A DNA stretch of 64,000 bases from NCBI GenBank assembly GCA_030817875.1, contig JAUSZU010000001.1, positions 62,001-126,000 of the forward strand, given 5' to 3'. The notes beneath the pieces were generated by a model. That model was not told the DNA's origin. It was given only the letters and a program-made list of their open reading frames with translations, and made no database searches. Origin of the DNA: Flavobacterium sp. W4I14. GTDB taxonomy: Bacteria > Bacteroidota > Bacteroidia > Sphingobacteriales > Sphingobacteriaceae. A program made the position numbers and the translations under genes. Shown here piece after piece: positions 52,215 through 61,626 of the stretch; within the stretch, counting starts at the first letter, position 1; the number at the start of each line of letters is the position of its first letter.

Positions 52215-52850
52215 ATGTCTAAGCCTATTCCATATCCGGTTTTAAACGATGATGAGCCCGTAAGGCAATTCAATGAACTTGATGCGTCATTAACTTATAG
52301 CTATTCTAATTATTTAAACTGGCTTTTTCCTGAAAGAGTAGAACTGATTAAAGGTAAAATCTTTAAAATGAGTCCTGCGCCATCAAGGGTGCATCAGGAA
52401 GTTTCTATCAATTTATTAAATCCTATAGTCAATTTTTTAAAGGGTAAACCCTCCAAAGTTTATTCTGCACCGTTCGATGTCCGTTTTCCTAAAGAAAGTA
52501 AAGCTGATAAAGATGTATATACGGTATTACAACCCGATATTTGTGTTGTTTGTGATAAAAGCAAACTAGATGCCCGCGGCTGCATCGGTGCTCCCGATCT
52601 TGTTATAGAAATTTTATCTCCTGGCAATACCAAAATGGAACTGCTTAATAAATACCGCGTTTACGAAGAATTTGGTGTTAAAGAATATTGGGTGGTTAGC
52701 CAAAGCGATCAAAGCATCCTCATTTACACCCTTAATGATTCGGGCAAATTTCAGCCTTCTAAAATATTCACCCATAGCGAAAAAATAACTTCATCGGTAT
52801 TAACAGGTTTTGAATTGGAATTAGATGATGTTTTTGAGGATATCGATTAA
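52215..52850 (+). CDS. Uma2-family (DUF820) putative endonuclease
   Basis: 211 residues with the PD-(D/E)XK-like Uma2 core: RVELIKGKIFKMSPAPSRVHQEVS, VLQPDICVVCDKSKLDARGCIGAPDLVIEILSPGN, and LLNKYRVYEEFGVKEYWVV. The Asp, Glu and Lys positions of the nuclease site are present. Uma2 proteins are common in cyanobacteria and some Bacteroidota; the target is unknown. It is a single copy without neighbours that suggest a defence system. Confidence 0.88.
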   Translation: MSKPIPYPVLNDDEPVRQFNELDASLTYSYSNYLNWLFPERVELIKGKIFKMSPAPSRVHQEVSINLLNPIVNFLKGKPSKVYSAPFDVRFPKESKADKDVYTVLQPDICVVCDKSKLDARGCIGAPDLVIEILSPGNTKMELLNKYRVYEEFGVKEYWVVSQSDQSILIYTLNDSGKFQPSKIFTHSEKITSSVLTGFELELDDVFEDID

Positions 52851-52851
52851 C

Positions 52852-53271
52852 TTATTCCGTTTTTGATTTTTGTGTTGTATTGTTTGAATCAGCATTCAAA
52901 AACATAATAGCGGTTAATACGCATATGAGAAAGAAGTTATACTCCATACCATTTCTTCCGCCACCTACAACAAACCAGCCCTCTTTAAAATGTACCATGA
53001 TAATGCCCATTATCAATATAAAAATTGTTGCAAAACATGCCAGCCGGATATATTTGTTCATAACTAAAAGTATGGCGCAAACTATATGCGATAATTTGAT
53101 TATCCATGCAATTGCCACTCCATAGGGTGCAAATCCAATTTTATTCAGATAAAAATTTCCGAAATCGTTAATTCCACCATCAAACATGCCAAACACACTG
53201 TGTGATAATAAAATAATGGCTATTGATACGCGCAATATGGCATAACCAATTTTGAGGTTTTTTGGAATCAT
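52852..53271 (-). CDS. DoxX-like membrane protein
   Basis: 139 residues with four membrane segments (AILRVSIAIILLSHSVFG, IAWIIKLSHIVCAILLVM, LACFATIFILIMGIIMVHF, FFLICVLTAIMFLNA). The first segment and SHSVFG match the DoxX-like fold. It ends one base from the convergent Uma2 stop codon. Function unknown. Confidence 0.7.
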   Translation of the reverse strand: MIPKNLKIGYAILRVSIAIILLSHSVFGMFDGGINDFGNFYLNKIGFAPYGVAIAWIIKLSHIVCAILLVMNKYIRLACFATIFILIMGIIMVHFKEGWFVVGGGRNGMEYNFFLICVLTAIMFLNADSNNTTQKSKTE

Positions 53272-53444
53272 GGTAGCTTAAATGGTTTTATGGCGGAGCA
53301 AATCTTTGTAATGGGTATTTGGTGTACACTAAAATACAATTATCGACGGAAAGATGAATTAAATAGTGGCCGCTTAAACTATAATATTTCATTTCTATGC
53401 TTGCTTTCAAACGATTTCTACTTTAATTTTTGCCCTTAAAAACG

Positions 53445-53452
53445 TATTTTTG
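53445..53452 (+). promoter_or_regulatory. -7 box (TATTTTTG) for valS
   Basis: TATTTTTG lies 29 bases before the valS ATG. No TTG is seen at the standard distance, but the box and short leader fit a Bacteroidota promoter. Confidence 0.6.
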
Positions 53453-53481
53453 CCACTCAAATTGATATTGAATAATTTTTC

Positions 53482-56172
53482 ATGAGCATATCCACCAAGT
53501 ACAATCCTGCAGAAACAGAAGATAAATGGTATAGCTATTGGCTATCGAAGAAATTTTTCCACTCCGAACCCGATGAACGCGAACCTTACACCATCGTCAT
53601 TCCGCCTCCAAATGTTACGGGTGTGCTGCACATGGGGCATATGCTTAACAATACCATTCAGGATGTATTGATCCGTAAAGCCCGTATGCAAGGCAAAAAT
53701 GCATGTTGGGTACCTGGAACTGATCATGCCTCTATTGCTACCGAAGCAAAAGTGGTGGCGATGTTGAAGGAGCAGGGGATTAACAAAAAAGACCTTTCTC
53801 GTGAAGAATTTTTGAAATATGCCTGGGAGTGGAAAGAGAAATACGGTGGTATTATTTTAGAACAGTTAAAGAAACTGGGTGCAAGTTGCGATTGGGACCG
53901 TACCCGTTTCACGATGGAAGAAGATCTTTCTGAAGCAGTGATCGATTCATTTATCCACTTGTACAAAAAAGGATGGATTTATCGCGGTATCCGTATGGTA
54001 AATTGGGATCCTGCCGGTAAAACTGCGGTTTCTGATGAAGAAGTAATCCGTAAGGAAGTAAATCAAAAACTATATTATATTAGATATACCATTGTAGGCA
54101 ATACGACTTCGGACTCCGGACTTCAGACTCCCGACTATCTTGTTGTAGCTACAACCCGTCCGGAGACGATTATGGCCGATGCAGCAATCTGTATCAACCC
54201 GAACGACGAGCGTTTTACACATTTAAAAGGTAAAAAGGTTTTTGTACCGCTGATTAATCATGAAATTCCGGTTATTGAGGATGAATACGTTGATATTGAG
54301 TTTGGTACAGGTTGTTTAAAGGTTACGCCAGCGCATGATTTAAATGATTATGAACTGGGTGTAAAACACAAGTTACCAGTTACCGATATCTTAAATGATG
54401 ACGGAACTTTAAATGAATTAGCGGTCATTTTAGTAGGCGAAGACAGGTTTGTTGCCCGTAAAAAAATCGCCAAAATGCTGGAAGAGGCTGGTCATTTGGA
54501 CAAAGTTGAAGATTATAAATCTCAAGTTGGTTTTTCTGAACGTACTGATGCCGCTATCGAACCAAAACTTTCCATGCAATGGTTTGTGAAGATGAAAGAA
54601 ATGGCACAGCCAGCTTTGGATGATGTATTGAATGGAGAAGTAAACCTGATTCCAAATAAATTTGAAAATACGTACCGCCATTGGATGGAAAATGTCCGCG
54701 ATTGGAACATTAGTCGCCAGCTGTGGTGGGGACAGAGAATCCCGGCCTGGTACGATGATAAAGGAAATTGGGTGGTTGCCAAAACTAAAGATGAAGCATT
54801 AGAAGAATTCTGGAAGAAAAAACATTTGGATGAAAGCTGTTCAGAAACAGAAAAAGCTGGTTTCAAAAATCAGTTAGAGCCGTTTCTAAGACAGGACGAC
54901 GATGTGATGGATACCTGGTTTTCGTCATGGTTATGGCCGATTTCAGTTTTCGATGGCTTTAAAAATCCTGAAAATAAAGACATCAATTATTATTATCCAA
55001 CCAACGATCTGGTTACGGCGCCTGAAATTTTATTCTTCTGGGTGGCTCGTATGATTATGGCCGGACATGAGTTTATGGGTAAAAAACCCTTTACAAATGT
55101 ATACTTAACAGGTATTGTACGCGATAAATTAGGCCGTAAAATGTCTAAATCGTTGGGTAACTCACCTGATCCGATCGGATTGATCGAAAAATATGGTGCC
55201 GATGCGGTTCGTGTGGGGATGTTAATGTCGTCACCTGCCGGAAACGATTTAATGTTTGATGAAAGTTACTGCGAACAGGGACGTAATTTCGCCAGCAAAA
55301 TCTGGAATGCTTTCCGTTTGGTAAAAGGATGGGAAGTTGACGAAAACTTAGCGAACCCAAATACCCAGGCCATATCCTGGTTCGAAAACCGCTTTAACGA
55401 AGCTCTGGTAGAAATTGAAGCTAACTTTAAACAATACCGCCTATCAGAAGCATTAATGATCACTTACAAACTGGTTTGGGATGATTTCTGTGCCTGGTAT
55501 TTAGAAATGGTTAAGCCAGCTTATCAGCAACCGATTGATTCGGAGAGTTTTAAAGCTACAGTCGGTTTCTTCGAAAATATCATCAAATTATTACACCCGA
55601 ACATGCCCTTCTTAACTGAAGAGCTGTGGCATGATGATCTGTTTGCCGAACGTGGAGAAATGGACTGCTGTATTGTTGCCGAATTCCCGAAAGGCGGGGC
55701 TTTTGATGCTCAATTATTGAAAGATGCGGAGGTAATTAAAACCGTTGTTGCCGAAATTAGAAATGTTAGGAACCAGAAGCAAATTTCTCCTAAAGAAGCG
55801 TTGCCTTTAAGTATCAAAATAAATTCTGATCTTGATTATGAAAAATGGTTGAACATTGTTTTCAAATTGGCCAATGTATCAGAAGCGGAAATTGTAAACG
55901 ATAAAATTGTTGGCGCAACTGCTTTTATGGCTGGCAAAGATGAATTTTTTATCCCGCTGACAGAAAATATCGATGTAGAAGCAGAACGTGAGCGTTTAAA
56001 TGCCGATTTAGTATATTTACAGGGCTTTTTAAAGTCGGTTGATGCTAAATTGAGCAACGAACGCTTTGTACAGAATGCAAAACCGGAAATTATTGCAAAC
56101 GAACGGAATAAAAAAGCCGACGCTGAAGCTAAAATCAAAATTATTGAAGAAAGTTTAGCGGTTTTAGGATAG
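53482..56172 (+). CDS. valS: Valyl-tRNA synthetase
   Basis: Charges tRNA-Val and edits mischarged threonine. The 896 residues have the HIGH motif (PPPNVTGVLHMGHMLNN), the CP1 editing domain with YLVVATTRPETIMADAA, the tryptophan-rich DWNISRQLWWGQRIPAWY, the KMSKS loop (KMSKSLGNSPDP), an anticodon-binding domain and a C-terminal coiled coil. Residues 207-218 (NTTSDSGLQTPD), just before the editing motif, are encoded by five GACTNNN heptads at 54105-54139. Relatives have only a short turn there, so this looks like an in-frame repeat insertion. Confidence 0.97.
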   Translation: MSISTKYNPAETEDKWYSYWLSKKFFHSEPDEREPYTIVIPPPNVTGVLHMGHMLNNTIQDVLIRKARMQGKNACWVPGTDHASIATEAKVVAMLKEQGINKKDLSREEFLKYAWEWKEKYGGIILEQLKKLGASCDWDRTRFTMEEDLSEAVIDSFIHLYKKGWIYRGIRMVNWDPAGKTAVSDEEVIRKEVNQKLYYIRYTIVGNTTSDSGLQTPDYLVVATTRPETIMADAAICINPNDERFTHLKGKKVFVPLINHEIPVIEDEYVDIEFGTGCLKVTPAHDLNDYELGVKHKLPVTDILNDDGTLNELAVILVGEDRFVARKKIAKMLEEAGHLDKVEDYKSQVGFSERTDAAIEPKLSMQWFVKMKEMAQPALDDVLNGEVNLIPNKFENTYRHWMENVRDWNISRQLWWGQRIPAWYDDKGNWVVAKTKDEALEEFWKKKHLDESCSETEKAGFKNQLEPFLRQDDDVMDTWFSSWLWPISVFDGFKNPENKDINYYYPTNDLVTAPEILFFWVARMIMAGHEFMGKKPFTNVYLTGIVRDKLGRKMSKSLGNSPDPIGLIEKYGADAVRVGMLMSSPAGNDLMFDESYCEQGRNFASKIWNAFRLVKGWEVDENLANPNTQAISWFENRFNEALVEIEANFKQYRLSEALMITYKLVWDDFCAWYLEMVKPAYQQPIDSESFKATVGFFENIIKLLHPNMPFLTEELWHDDLFAERGEMDCCIVAEFPKGGAFDAQLLKDAEVIKTVVAEIRNVRNQKQISPKEALPLSIKINSDLDYEKWLNIVFKLANVSEAEIVNDKIVGATAFMAGKDEFFIPLTENIDVEAERERLNADLVYLQGFLKSVDAKLSNERFVQNAKPEIIANERNKKADAEAKIKIIEESLAVLG
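54105..54139 (+). repeat. Heptanucleotide tract inside valS (GACTNNN units)
   Basis: Five gapless 7-base units all starting GACT, including GACTTCG and GACTCCG, fully inside the valS frame and translated. The same unit forms the tract after rel at 12612-12646. Confidence 0.85.
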
Positions 56173-56182
56173 TAACCGTAAC

Positions 56183-56217
56183 AGATCTATAAGGTTCTAA
56201 GAGCCTTGTAGGTCTTT
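56183..56217 (+). terminator. Hairpin after valS
   Basis: A 14-bp stem with three G-U pairs (AGATCTATAAGGTT with AGCCTTGTAGGTCT), 5-nt loop, followed by TTT. It starts 11 bases past the valS stop codon and ends shortly before the next ATG. Confidence 0.65.
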
Positions 56218-56227
56218 AATTAAAAAT

Positions 56228-56911
56228 ATGATGTGCTCTCGAAATTTATTATGCATCTTTTCCTGCCTGTTATTATTTATTGTTTCCTGTAAAAAAGAAA
56301 GCGATAAGGAAGAAGAACTGAAATATCCGATTTCCTTAAATTATAAATCTTATAGTAGGGGAAAAATGAGGATGTGGACCAGAGATGGTGAAGTTCTGGA
56401 CCAACCGAAAATTACTAATTTCGCGGGAAATGCCTTTGTCAATTCTTTTGATGCAGATTTTTATCAGATAAAATTTACCAAACCCGATTCTGCTGAAATT
56501 AGATATCCAGGCGCATTAGAAGGATTTTGGACTTATAAAGTAAAAGATTCTGCCAATATTGATTTTAAGGGAGATGTTCATCTATTTTCTGGGAATGTGT
56601 TCGGAAACCAGGCATCACTAGACCGGTCTTTTTTAATATATAGAACGAGTATTTATACCCAGCCTGTGAGGGTAATCAGTCAGCCAACATCAATACCTTC
56701 CGTTATTTACAGGGCAGATTTAGGATTTAAAGCTACTGGGAACAAAAAGGCCCTTACTATCCCTGGTTATCTTTATAAATTGCGCTTGTATAATAGAGCT
56801 GCTCTTTCTAGCGGTCATCTGTTTGGCGATTTCAATGATCGTTTCTTAAATGAGCTACAAGACCGTGATACTTTGCTTATTCAAACAACAACGAATAACT
56901 GGAGGCTGTAA
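56228..56911 (+). CDS. Lipoprotein of unknown function
   Basis: 227 residues with a lipoprotein signal (lipobox FIVSC followed by KKESD). The body is beta-rich (ISLNYKSYSRGKMRMWTRDGEV, FWTYKVKDSANIDFKGDVHLFSG) with no recognised family. It begins 55 bases after valS, separated by a hairpin. Probably a surface or periplasmic lipoprotein. Confidence 0.7.
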   Translation: MMCSRNLLCIFSCLLLFIVSCKKESDKEEELKYPISLNYKSYSRGKMRMWTRDGEVLDQPKITNFAGNAFVNSFDADFYQIKFTKPDSAEIRYPGALEGFWTYKVKDSANIDFKGDVHLFSGNVFGNQASLDRSFLIYRTSIYTQPVRVISQPTSIPSVIYRADLGFKATGNKKALTIPGYLYKLRLYNRAALSSGHLFGDFNDRFLNELQDRDTLLIQTTTNNWRL

Positions 56912-57140
56912 AAGCCTTTCAGAAAATTTTTTAATATTCCGGTAAGTTACCTGAATAAATTATTTCAAACGTTTTCCTACATATCGATAAAAATATGTTA
57001 TTGCCTTAAATAATGGCTTTCTGGCTATTTATTTAAGATTAATACGATTGTAAGCCATTATTTCGAGATAAGGTTTCAAAAATATTACTTTCGAATATTT
57101 AAGGTTTGTTTTTATTAACCATATTTTAGATTTTGTTAAA

Positions 57141-57157
57141 ACGATCTGTCAGATCGT
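57141..57157 (+). promoter_or_regulatory. Palindrome ACGATCT-GTC-AGATCGT before the Gfo/Idh operon
   Basis: A perfect 7-bp inverted repeat, 38 bases before the first ATG of the sugar oxidoreductase operon. Its place and form suggest an operator. No regulator gene lies nearby. Confidence 0.5.
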
Positions 57158-57194
57158 ACACTATTTAAGCGTTAATCTAACCTAATATCCTCAA

Positions 57195-58550
57195 ATGGAA
57201 AATTCCAGAAGAAAATTTATTAAGCAATCGGCAATATTTGCTGCAGCAACCTATGCAGGTACCATGGGCATGAGCGCCAAAAGTTATGGACGTATCATCG
57301 GTGCAAATGATAGGGTACGCGTGGGCGTTGTTGGATTTTCTGATCGCTTTAAAGACACCCTTTTGCCTTGTTTCCTGAACCACAGCAAGGAACTCAATTT
57401 CGATATCGTTGGCCTTTCTGATTTATGGAACTACCGTAGAGATTTAGGAATTGCCCATTTAAAAGCAAAATTTGGTCACGACATTAAAGCCTGTCGCAAC
57501 AACGATGAACTTTATGCCACAAAAGATCTTGATGCCGTAATTATCAGCACCGCCGATTTTCAGCATGCACTTCACACCATAGAGGCCGTAAAAGCCAATT
57601 GTGATGCTTATGTAGAAAAACCCTTTGCCGAAACCATGGATGATGCCAAAGCCGCATTTAAAGCCGTAAAAGCCAGCAAACAGATTGTACAGATTGGCTC
57701 GCAAAGAAGGAGTGGAGAGAATTATACCAATGCAGCAAAATTTATTCAGGATGGAAAATTTGGGCCGATAACCGCTGTAGATTTAGTATGGAATGTAAAC
57801 CAGCCAGGCCGATGGCGCAGACCAGATTTAGTAGCCAAATTAAAAGAAGAAGATATCGATTGGAAAAGATTCTTATTGAACCGCCCAACCGAAGCCTTCG
57901 ATCCAAGAAAATATTTAGAATACCGCTTGTTCTGGCCATATTCCTCAGGTATGCCAGGGCAATGGATGTCGCACCAGATTGATACCGTACACTGGTTTAC
58001 CAATTTAAAACATCCGCGAAGTGTAGTGGCAAACGGAGGTATTTACACTTGGAAAGATGGCCGTAGAAACTGGGATTCGATGGTTGCCGTATTCGATTAT
58101 GGTCAGCCAGATACAACAGATGGTTTTCAGGTTACCTTTACGTCAAGAATGCAGAATAGTGTGGGCGATGTGGGCGAGGTTTACTATTCTAACGGTGGTG
58201 AGCTGAATTTAATTACCAATAAAGTATCGCCAAAAGGTGGTTTAAAGGAGAGAGAAGCTGCAGCCATGGGCTTAAAAGCCAATCTTTTGCCTGAGTTTGA
58301 TTTAAGTAAAACTGAAATTAAAGCGGCTACAGGAGCCAATATGGGAGGCGATTCTTTAACATCTGGCCATATGCGCAACTGGATGGAATGTGTGCGTAGT
58401 CGTAAAACACCAAATGCACCTGTTGAAGCTGGTTATTCACACTCCATTGCCAATATCATGACCAATGCTGCGGTACGAACAGGTGCAAAAGCAATTTTCG
58501 ATGAAAGCAGACAAGAAGTAATCGCAAACGGAAAAGTATTTAAATATTAA
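57195..58550 (+). CDS. Tat-exported Gfo/Idh/MocA-family oxidoreductase
   Basis: 451-residue NAD(P)-dependent sugar oxidoreductase. The N terminus MENSRRKFIKQSAIFAAATY is a twin-arginine signal, so the folded protein with its cofactor is exported. The Rossmann motif VRVGVVGFSDRFKD, the family motif YVEKPFAETMDDAK, and the C-terminal sugar domain with MPGQWMSHQIDTVHWF are present. It is the first gene of an operon with a tandem DUF1080 protein and a second Tat-exported Gfo/Idh enzyme, suggesting periplasmic oxidation of a sugar to a 3-keto form or the reverse. Confidence 0.9.
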   Translation: MENSRRKFIKQSAIFAAATYAGTMGMSAKSYGRIIGANDRVRVGVVGFSDRFKDTLLPCFLNHSKELNFDIVGLSDLWNYRRDLGIAHLKAKFGHDIKACRNNDELYATKDLDAVIISTADFQHALHTIEAVKANCDAYVEKPFAETMDDAKAAFKAVKASKQIVQIGSQRRSGENYTNAAKFIQDGKFGPITAVDLVWNVNQPGRWRRPDLVAKLKEEDIDWKRFLLNRPTEAFDPRKYLEYRLFWPYSSGMPGQWMSHQIDTVHWFTNLKHPRSVVANGGIYTWKDGRRNWDSMVAVFDYGQPDTTDGFQVTFTSRMQNSVGDVGEVYYSNGGELNLITNKVSPKGGLKEREAAAMGLKANLLPEFDLSKTEIKAATGANMGGDSLTSGHMRNWMECVRSRKTPNAPVEAGYSHSIANIMTNAAVRTGAKAIFDESRQEVIANGKVFKY

Positions 58551-58560
58551 AAAAAAATAT

Positions 58561-58630
58561 CGTCATTGGGAGGAGCGCAAAGCAATCGAACCTTCAAGAA
58601 AGATTGCTTTTTCATTCTTCCCTGCAATGA
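58561..58630. repeat. REP-like repeat, CGTCATTGGGAGG type
   Basis: CGTCATTG ... CAATGACAC ends with inner AAGCAATC/GATTGCTT arms. It lies between the first two genes of the Gfo/Idh operon and resembles the element at 61231-61330. Confidence 0.7.
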
Positions 58631-58648
58631 CACAAGAAAAAACAAACC

Positions 58649-60013
58649 ATGTTAAATTTTAAAAAATATAGTATTCTAGCCCTTTCGCTAATCAGTTTAT
58701 CAGCCGCTGCCCAAAAAGCTAAACCATTATTTGATGGCAAAACCTTAACCGGTTGGAAAGCAGTTGCAGGAGCTGCGCCATACAAAGTTGAAGACGGAAT
58801 GATTATCGGAACGATGACCAAAGGCACACCAAATTCGTTCTTAATCACTGAAAAAGAATATGGCGATTTCGTTTTAGAACTGGATGTAAAACTCGAAGGT
58901 GAAACCACTAACTCGGGCGTACAAACACGCAGCCATATTAAACCGGAAGGAAATAACGGCAAAGGATTGGTTTTTGGCAGGCAGGTAGAAATAGATCCTA
59001 CACCAAGGGCATGGACCGGGGGGATTTACGATGAAGCCAGAAGATTGTGGCTATATCCTTTAGAACTTAACCCATCGGCAAAACCACTGTATAAAAAGAA
59101 TGAGTTTAACCATTACAAAATCGAATGTATTGGTAACGAAACCAAAACCTGGGTAAATGGAACACCTGTTGCCTACGTGATCGACACTTTGGATAAATCA
59201 GGATTTATTGGTTTGCAAGTTCATGGCATTGGCAATAACCTCGATAATGATGGCAAAAAAGTTTATTTCAAAAATATCAACATTCAAACAGAGGGATTAA
59301 AAGCCAAAGCTTTTCCAAAAGGAATTTATACGGTTAATTTAACACCGAATACCTTATCTGCTTACGAAAAATCGGAGGGTTATAAACTTTTGTTCGATGG
59401 CAAAAGCAATGCAGGTTGGGTTGGTGCTTATAAAACTACTTTCCCTGCCAAAGGATGGAAAATTGCAGATGGCATTATCAGTGTGGAGCCATCGGGTGGT
59501 GCAGAATCGACCAACGGCGGCGATATTGTAACCAAAGATGAATATGCTGCTTTTGATTTGTCGTTTGAGTTTAAGCTTACTCCAGGTGCCAACAGCGGCG
59601 TAAAATATTTTGTTACCCTGAGCGAAAAAAATACAGGTTCTGCTATTGGTCTTGAGTATCAGGTTTTAGATGATGTTTTACATCCAGATGCTAAATTGGG
59701 CAGAGATGGAAATAGAACTTTGGCTTCGTTATACGATTTAATGACTTCGAAAAAAGAAGCCCGTTATTTACGTCCAATTGGAAGCTGGAACAATGGCCGT
59801 TTGGTGGTGTATCCAAATAACAAAGTAGAGCATTATTTAAATGGCGTTAAAGTTTTAGAATATACACGCGGCTCAGAAGAATTTAGAAAACTGGTTGCCA
59901 TTAGTAAATATAAAGACTGGAAAAACTTTGGTGAAGCACCAAAAGGCCATATCCTATTGCAGGACCATGGAAATAAGGTGGATTTTAGGACCATTAAAAT
60001 TAAAACATTATAG
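58649..60013 (+). CDS. Tandem DUF1080 protein (3-keto-glycoside hydrolase/lyase-like)
   Basis: 454 residues with a signal peptide and two DUF1080 (3-keto-disaccharide hydrolase, concanavalin-like) domains. The first starts at PLFDGKTLTGWKAVAG (residues ~25-215) and contains TNSGVQTRSHI; the second starts at LLFDGKSNAGWVGAY (~245-450) and contains GANSGVKYFV. Characterised DUF1080 proteins cleave 3-keto-glycosides. The partner Gfo/Idh enzymes on both sides would make or reduce the keto sugar. The ATG of the next gene directly follows its stop codon. Confidence 0.9.
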   Translation: MLNFKKYSILALSLISLSAAAQKAKPLFDGKTLTGWKAVAGAAPYKVEDGMIIGTMTKGTPNSFLITEKEYGDFVLELDVKLEGETTNSGVQTRSHIKPEGNNGKGLVFGRQVEIDPTPRAWTGGIYDEARRLWLYPLELNPSAKPLYKKNEFNHYKIECIGNETKTWVNGTPVAYVIDTLDKSGFIGLQVHGIGNNLDNDGKKVYFKNINIQTEGLKAKAFPKGIYTVNLTPNTLSAYEKSEGYKLLFDGKSNAGWVGAYKTTFPAKGWKIADGIISVEPSGGAESTNGGDIVTKDEYAAFDLSFEFKLTPGANSGVKYFVTLSEKNTGSAIGLEYQVLDDVLHPDAKLGRDGNRTLASLYDLMTSKKEARYLRPIGSWNNGRLVVYPNNKVEHYLNGVKVLEYTRGSEEFRKLVAISKYKDWKNFGEAPKGHILLQDHGNKVDFRTIKIKTL

Positions 60014-61207
60014 ATGCAGCGCAGATCGTTTGTTAAAACATCAGCTTTGTTAGGCTCTGGTTTACTTTTGGGTAACCAGGGCTTTGCTAATTTAGTGGCT
60101 GATGAAATTATTAATGTGGCAATGATTGGTTGTGGCGATCGTGGCAAAGGCGTTTTGTCGGTAATTAAATCAATGCCCACAAAGTATAAAATTAAAGCTT
60201 TTTGTGATTTACTCGATTTTAGGCTTAAGGAAACCGAAAAGTATGTTCCTGCAGATGCTAAGGCCGTAAAAGATTACCACAAAGTTTTAGACGATAAAAC
60301 AATAGACGCGGTTTTTATTGCCACACCTTTAAGTGAACATTTCAGAATTGCCAAAGATGCAGTACTGGCTGGCAAACATGTGTATGTAGAAAAAACCATG
60401 ACATACAACATTGCCCAGGCACTCGAACTTAAAAAACTGGTAAAACGATATCCCAATCAGGTTTTTCAGGTGGGTTATCAGTATCGTTATTCGCCTTTGT
60501 ATTTTAAGGTGAAGGATATGATCCAAAGTGGCTATTTGGGCAAGGTTAGCCAGATCGATTGCCGTTGGGACCGTAATGGCAATTGGCGTAGGGCGGTACC
60601 AGATCCAGCTTTAGAACGCAAAATCAACTGGCGGATGTATAAAGAGTATTCTGGCGGATTAGCAGCCGAACTTTTATCGCACCAGATTGATTTTATCAAT
60701 TGGGCTTTCGAAACGCAGCCTGATGAAATTATGGGATCGGGTGGGATAGATGTATTTAAAGATGGGCGCGAAACCTACGATAATATTCAGGCTATTCTAC
60801 GTTATAACGAAAAAGGCATGATCGGCAATTTTGGGGCTACTTGTGGCAATGCGCATGATGGTTACCTGTTTAAAATAAAAGGCACCAAAGGTTCGGTTTC
60901 TTTGCTAACCAATACCGGCTTATTTTATCCTGAACAAAGTGCTAAAAAAGAATTGGGCATAGTTGATGGCGTAACTGGGGCCACAAAAATTGTGGTAAAT
61001 AAAGATGGCGGAATCCCGATTTTGGATAAAGCCACCATTGATGGTACAAATTATGCCTTAGATGAATTTTATAAATCGATAACAACCAGGAAAGAACCAG
61101 CATCAAATATCAATACCGGAACGCAAGCGGCTATTTGTGTGGCCATGTGTAACGAAGCCATTTATAGCGGAAATAAACAGGTTTGGAAGACGGAATATAG
61201 TGTTTAG
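60014..61207 (+). CDS. Tat-exported Gfo/Idh/MocA-family oxidoreductase
   Basis: 397 residues. A twin-arginine signal (MQRRSFVKTSALLGSGLLLG) precedes the Rossmann motif INVAMIGCGDRGKG and the family motif YVEKTMTYNIAQAL. In the last, the usual EKP reads EKT. The C-terminal domain contains SGGLAAELLSHQIDFINWAFE. The start follows the DUF1080 stop without a gap, so translation is coupled. Together the three genes probably act on a 3-keto-glycoside in the periplasm. The substrate is unknown. Confidence 0.9.
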   Translation: MQRRSFVKTSALLGSGLLLGNQGFANLVADEIINVAMIGCGDRGKGVLSVIKSMPTKYKIKAFCDLLDFRLKETEKYVPADAKAVKDYHKVLDDKTIDAVFIATPLSEHFRIAKDAVLAGKHVYVEKTMTYNIAQALELKKLVKRYPNQVFQVGYQYRYSPLYFKVKDMIQSGYLGKVSQIDCRWDRNGNWRRAVPDPALERKINWRMYKEYSGGLAAELLSHQIDFINWAFETQPDEIMGSGGIDVFKDGRETYDNIQAILRYNEKGMIGNFGATCGNAHDGYLFKIKGTKGSVSLLTNTGLFYPEQSAKKELGIVDGVTGATKIVVNKDGGIPILDKATIDGTNYALDEFYKSITTRKEPASNINTGTQAAICVAMCNEAIYSGNKQVWKTEYSV

Positions 61208-61230
61208 GTAATCTGTCATCTGCACAAAAT

Positions 61231-61330
61231 CGTCATTGCGAGAAGGCTTTTTCAGCCGACGAAGCAATCTAAAAGATAGATTAATAGCGATTGTTGTAAG
61301 ATTGCTTAGTCGTTCCTCCTCACAATGACG
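61231..61330. repeat. REP-like repeat, CGTCATTGCGAG type
   Basis: CGTCATTGCGAG and its inverse CTCACAATGACG bound about 100 bases with inner GAAGCAATCT/AGATTGCTT arms. Begins 24 bases after the operon's stop codon. Confidence 0.8.
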
Positions 61331-61626
61331 GAAAATGAAAGGATTTTTAATGCTCTAATTTTTTTTGGAAAGCAATTGTGTCAGGTATTTTAAAGCCCGT
61401 CCTGCTTTTTGCTCTAATCTTTTTGCCCTTCGACTACGCTCTCCGCAGGAGTCCTTTGGACAGGGTGACAAAAAAGGATTTTCGCGTCAATCAGGTTTAT
61501 AATCGGAAGGATTTTGCTGCTATTGAAGATTGCATAGCATGATTCAGAAAACGCAATTAATTTGATTGTTACCTTGAGAATCAGTTTTTTTAAAAAAACG
61601 CGGTGGGATGACAGGTTAAGATAAAT

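Noticed and set aside
52215..52850. Defence island marked by the Uma2 nuclease
   Set aside because: Neighbours are a metal ATPase, a DoxX-like protein and valS. Nothing else suggests defence.
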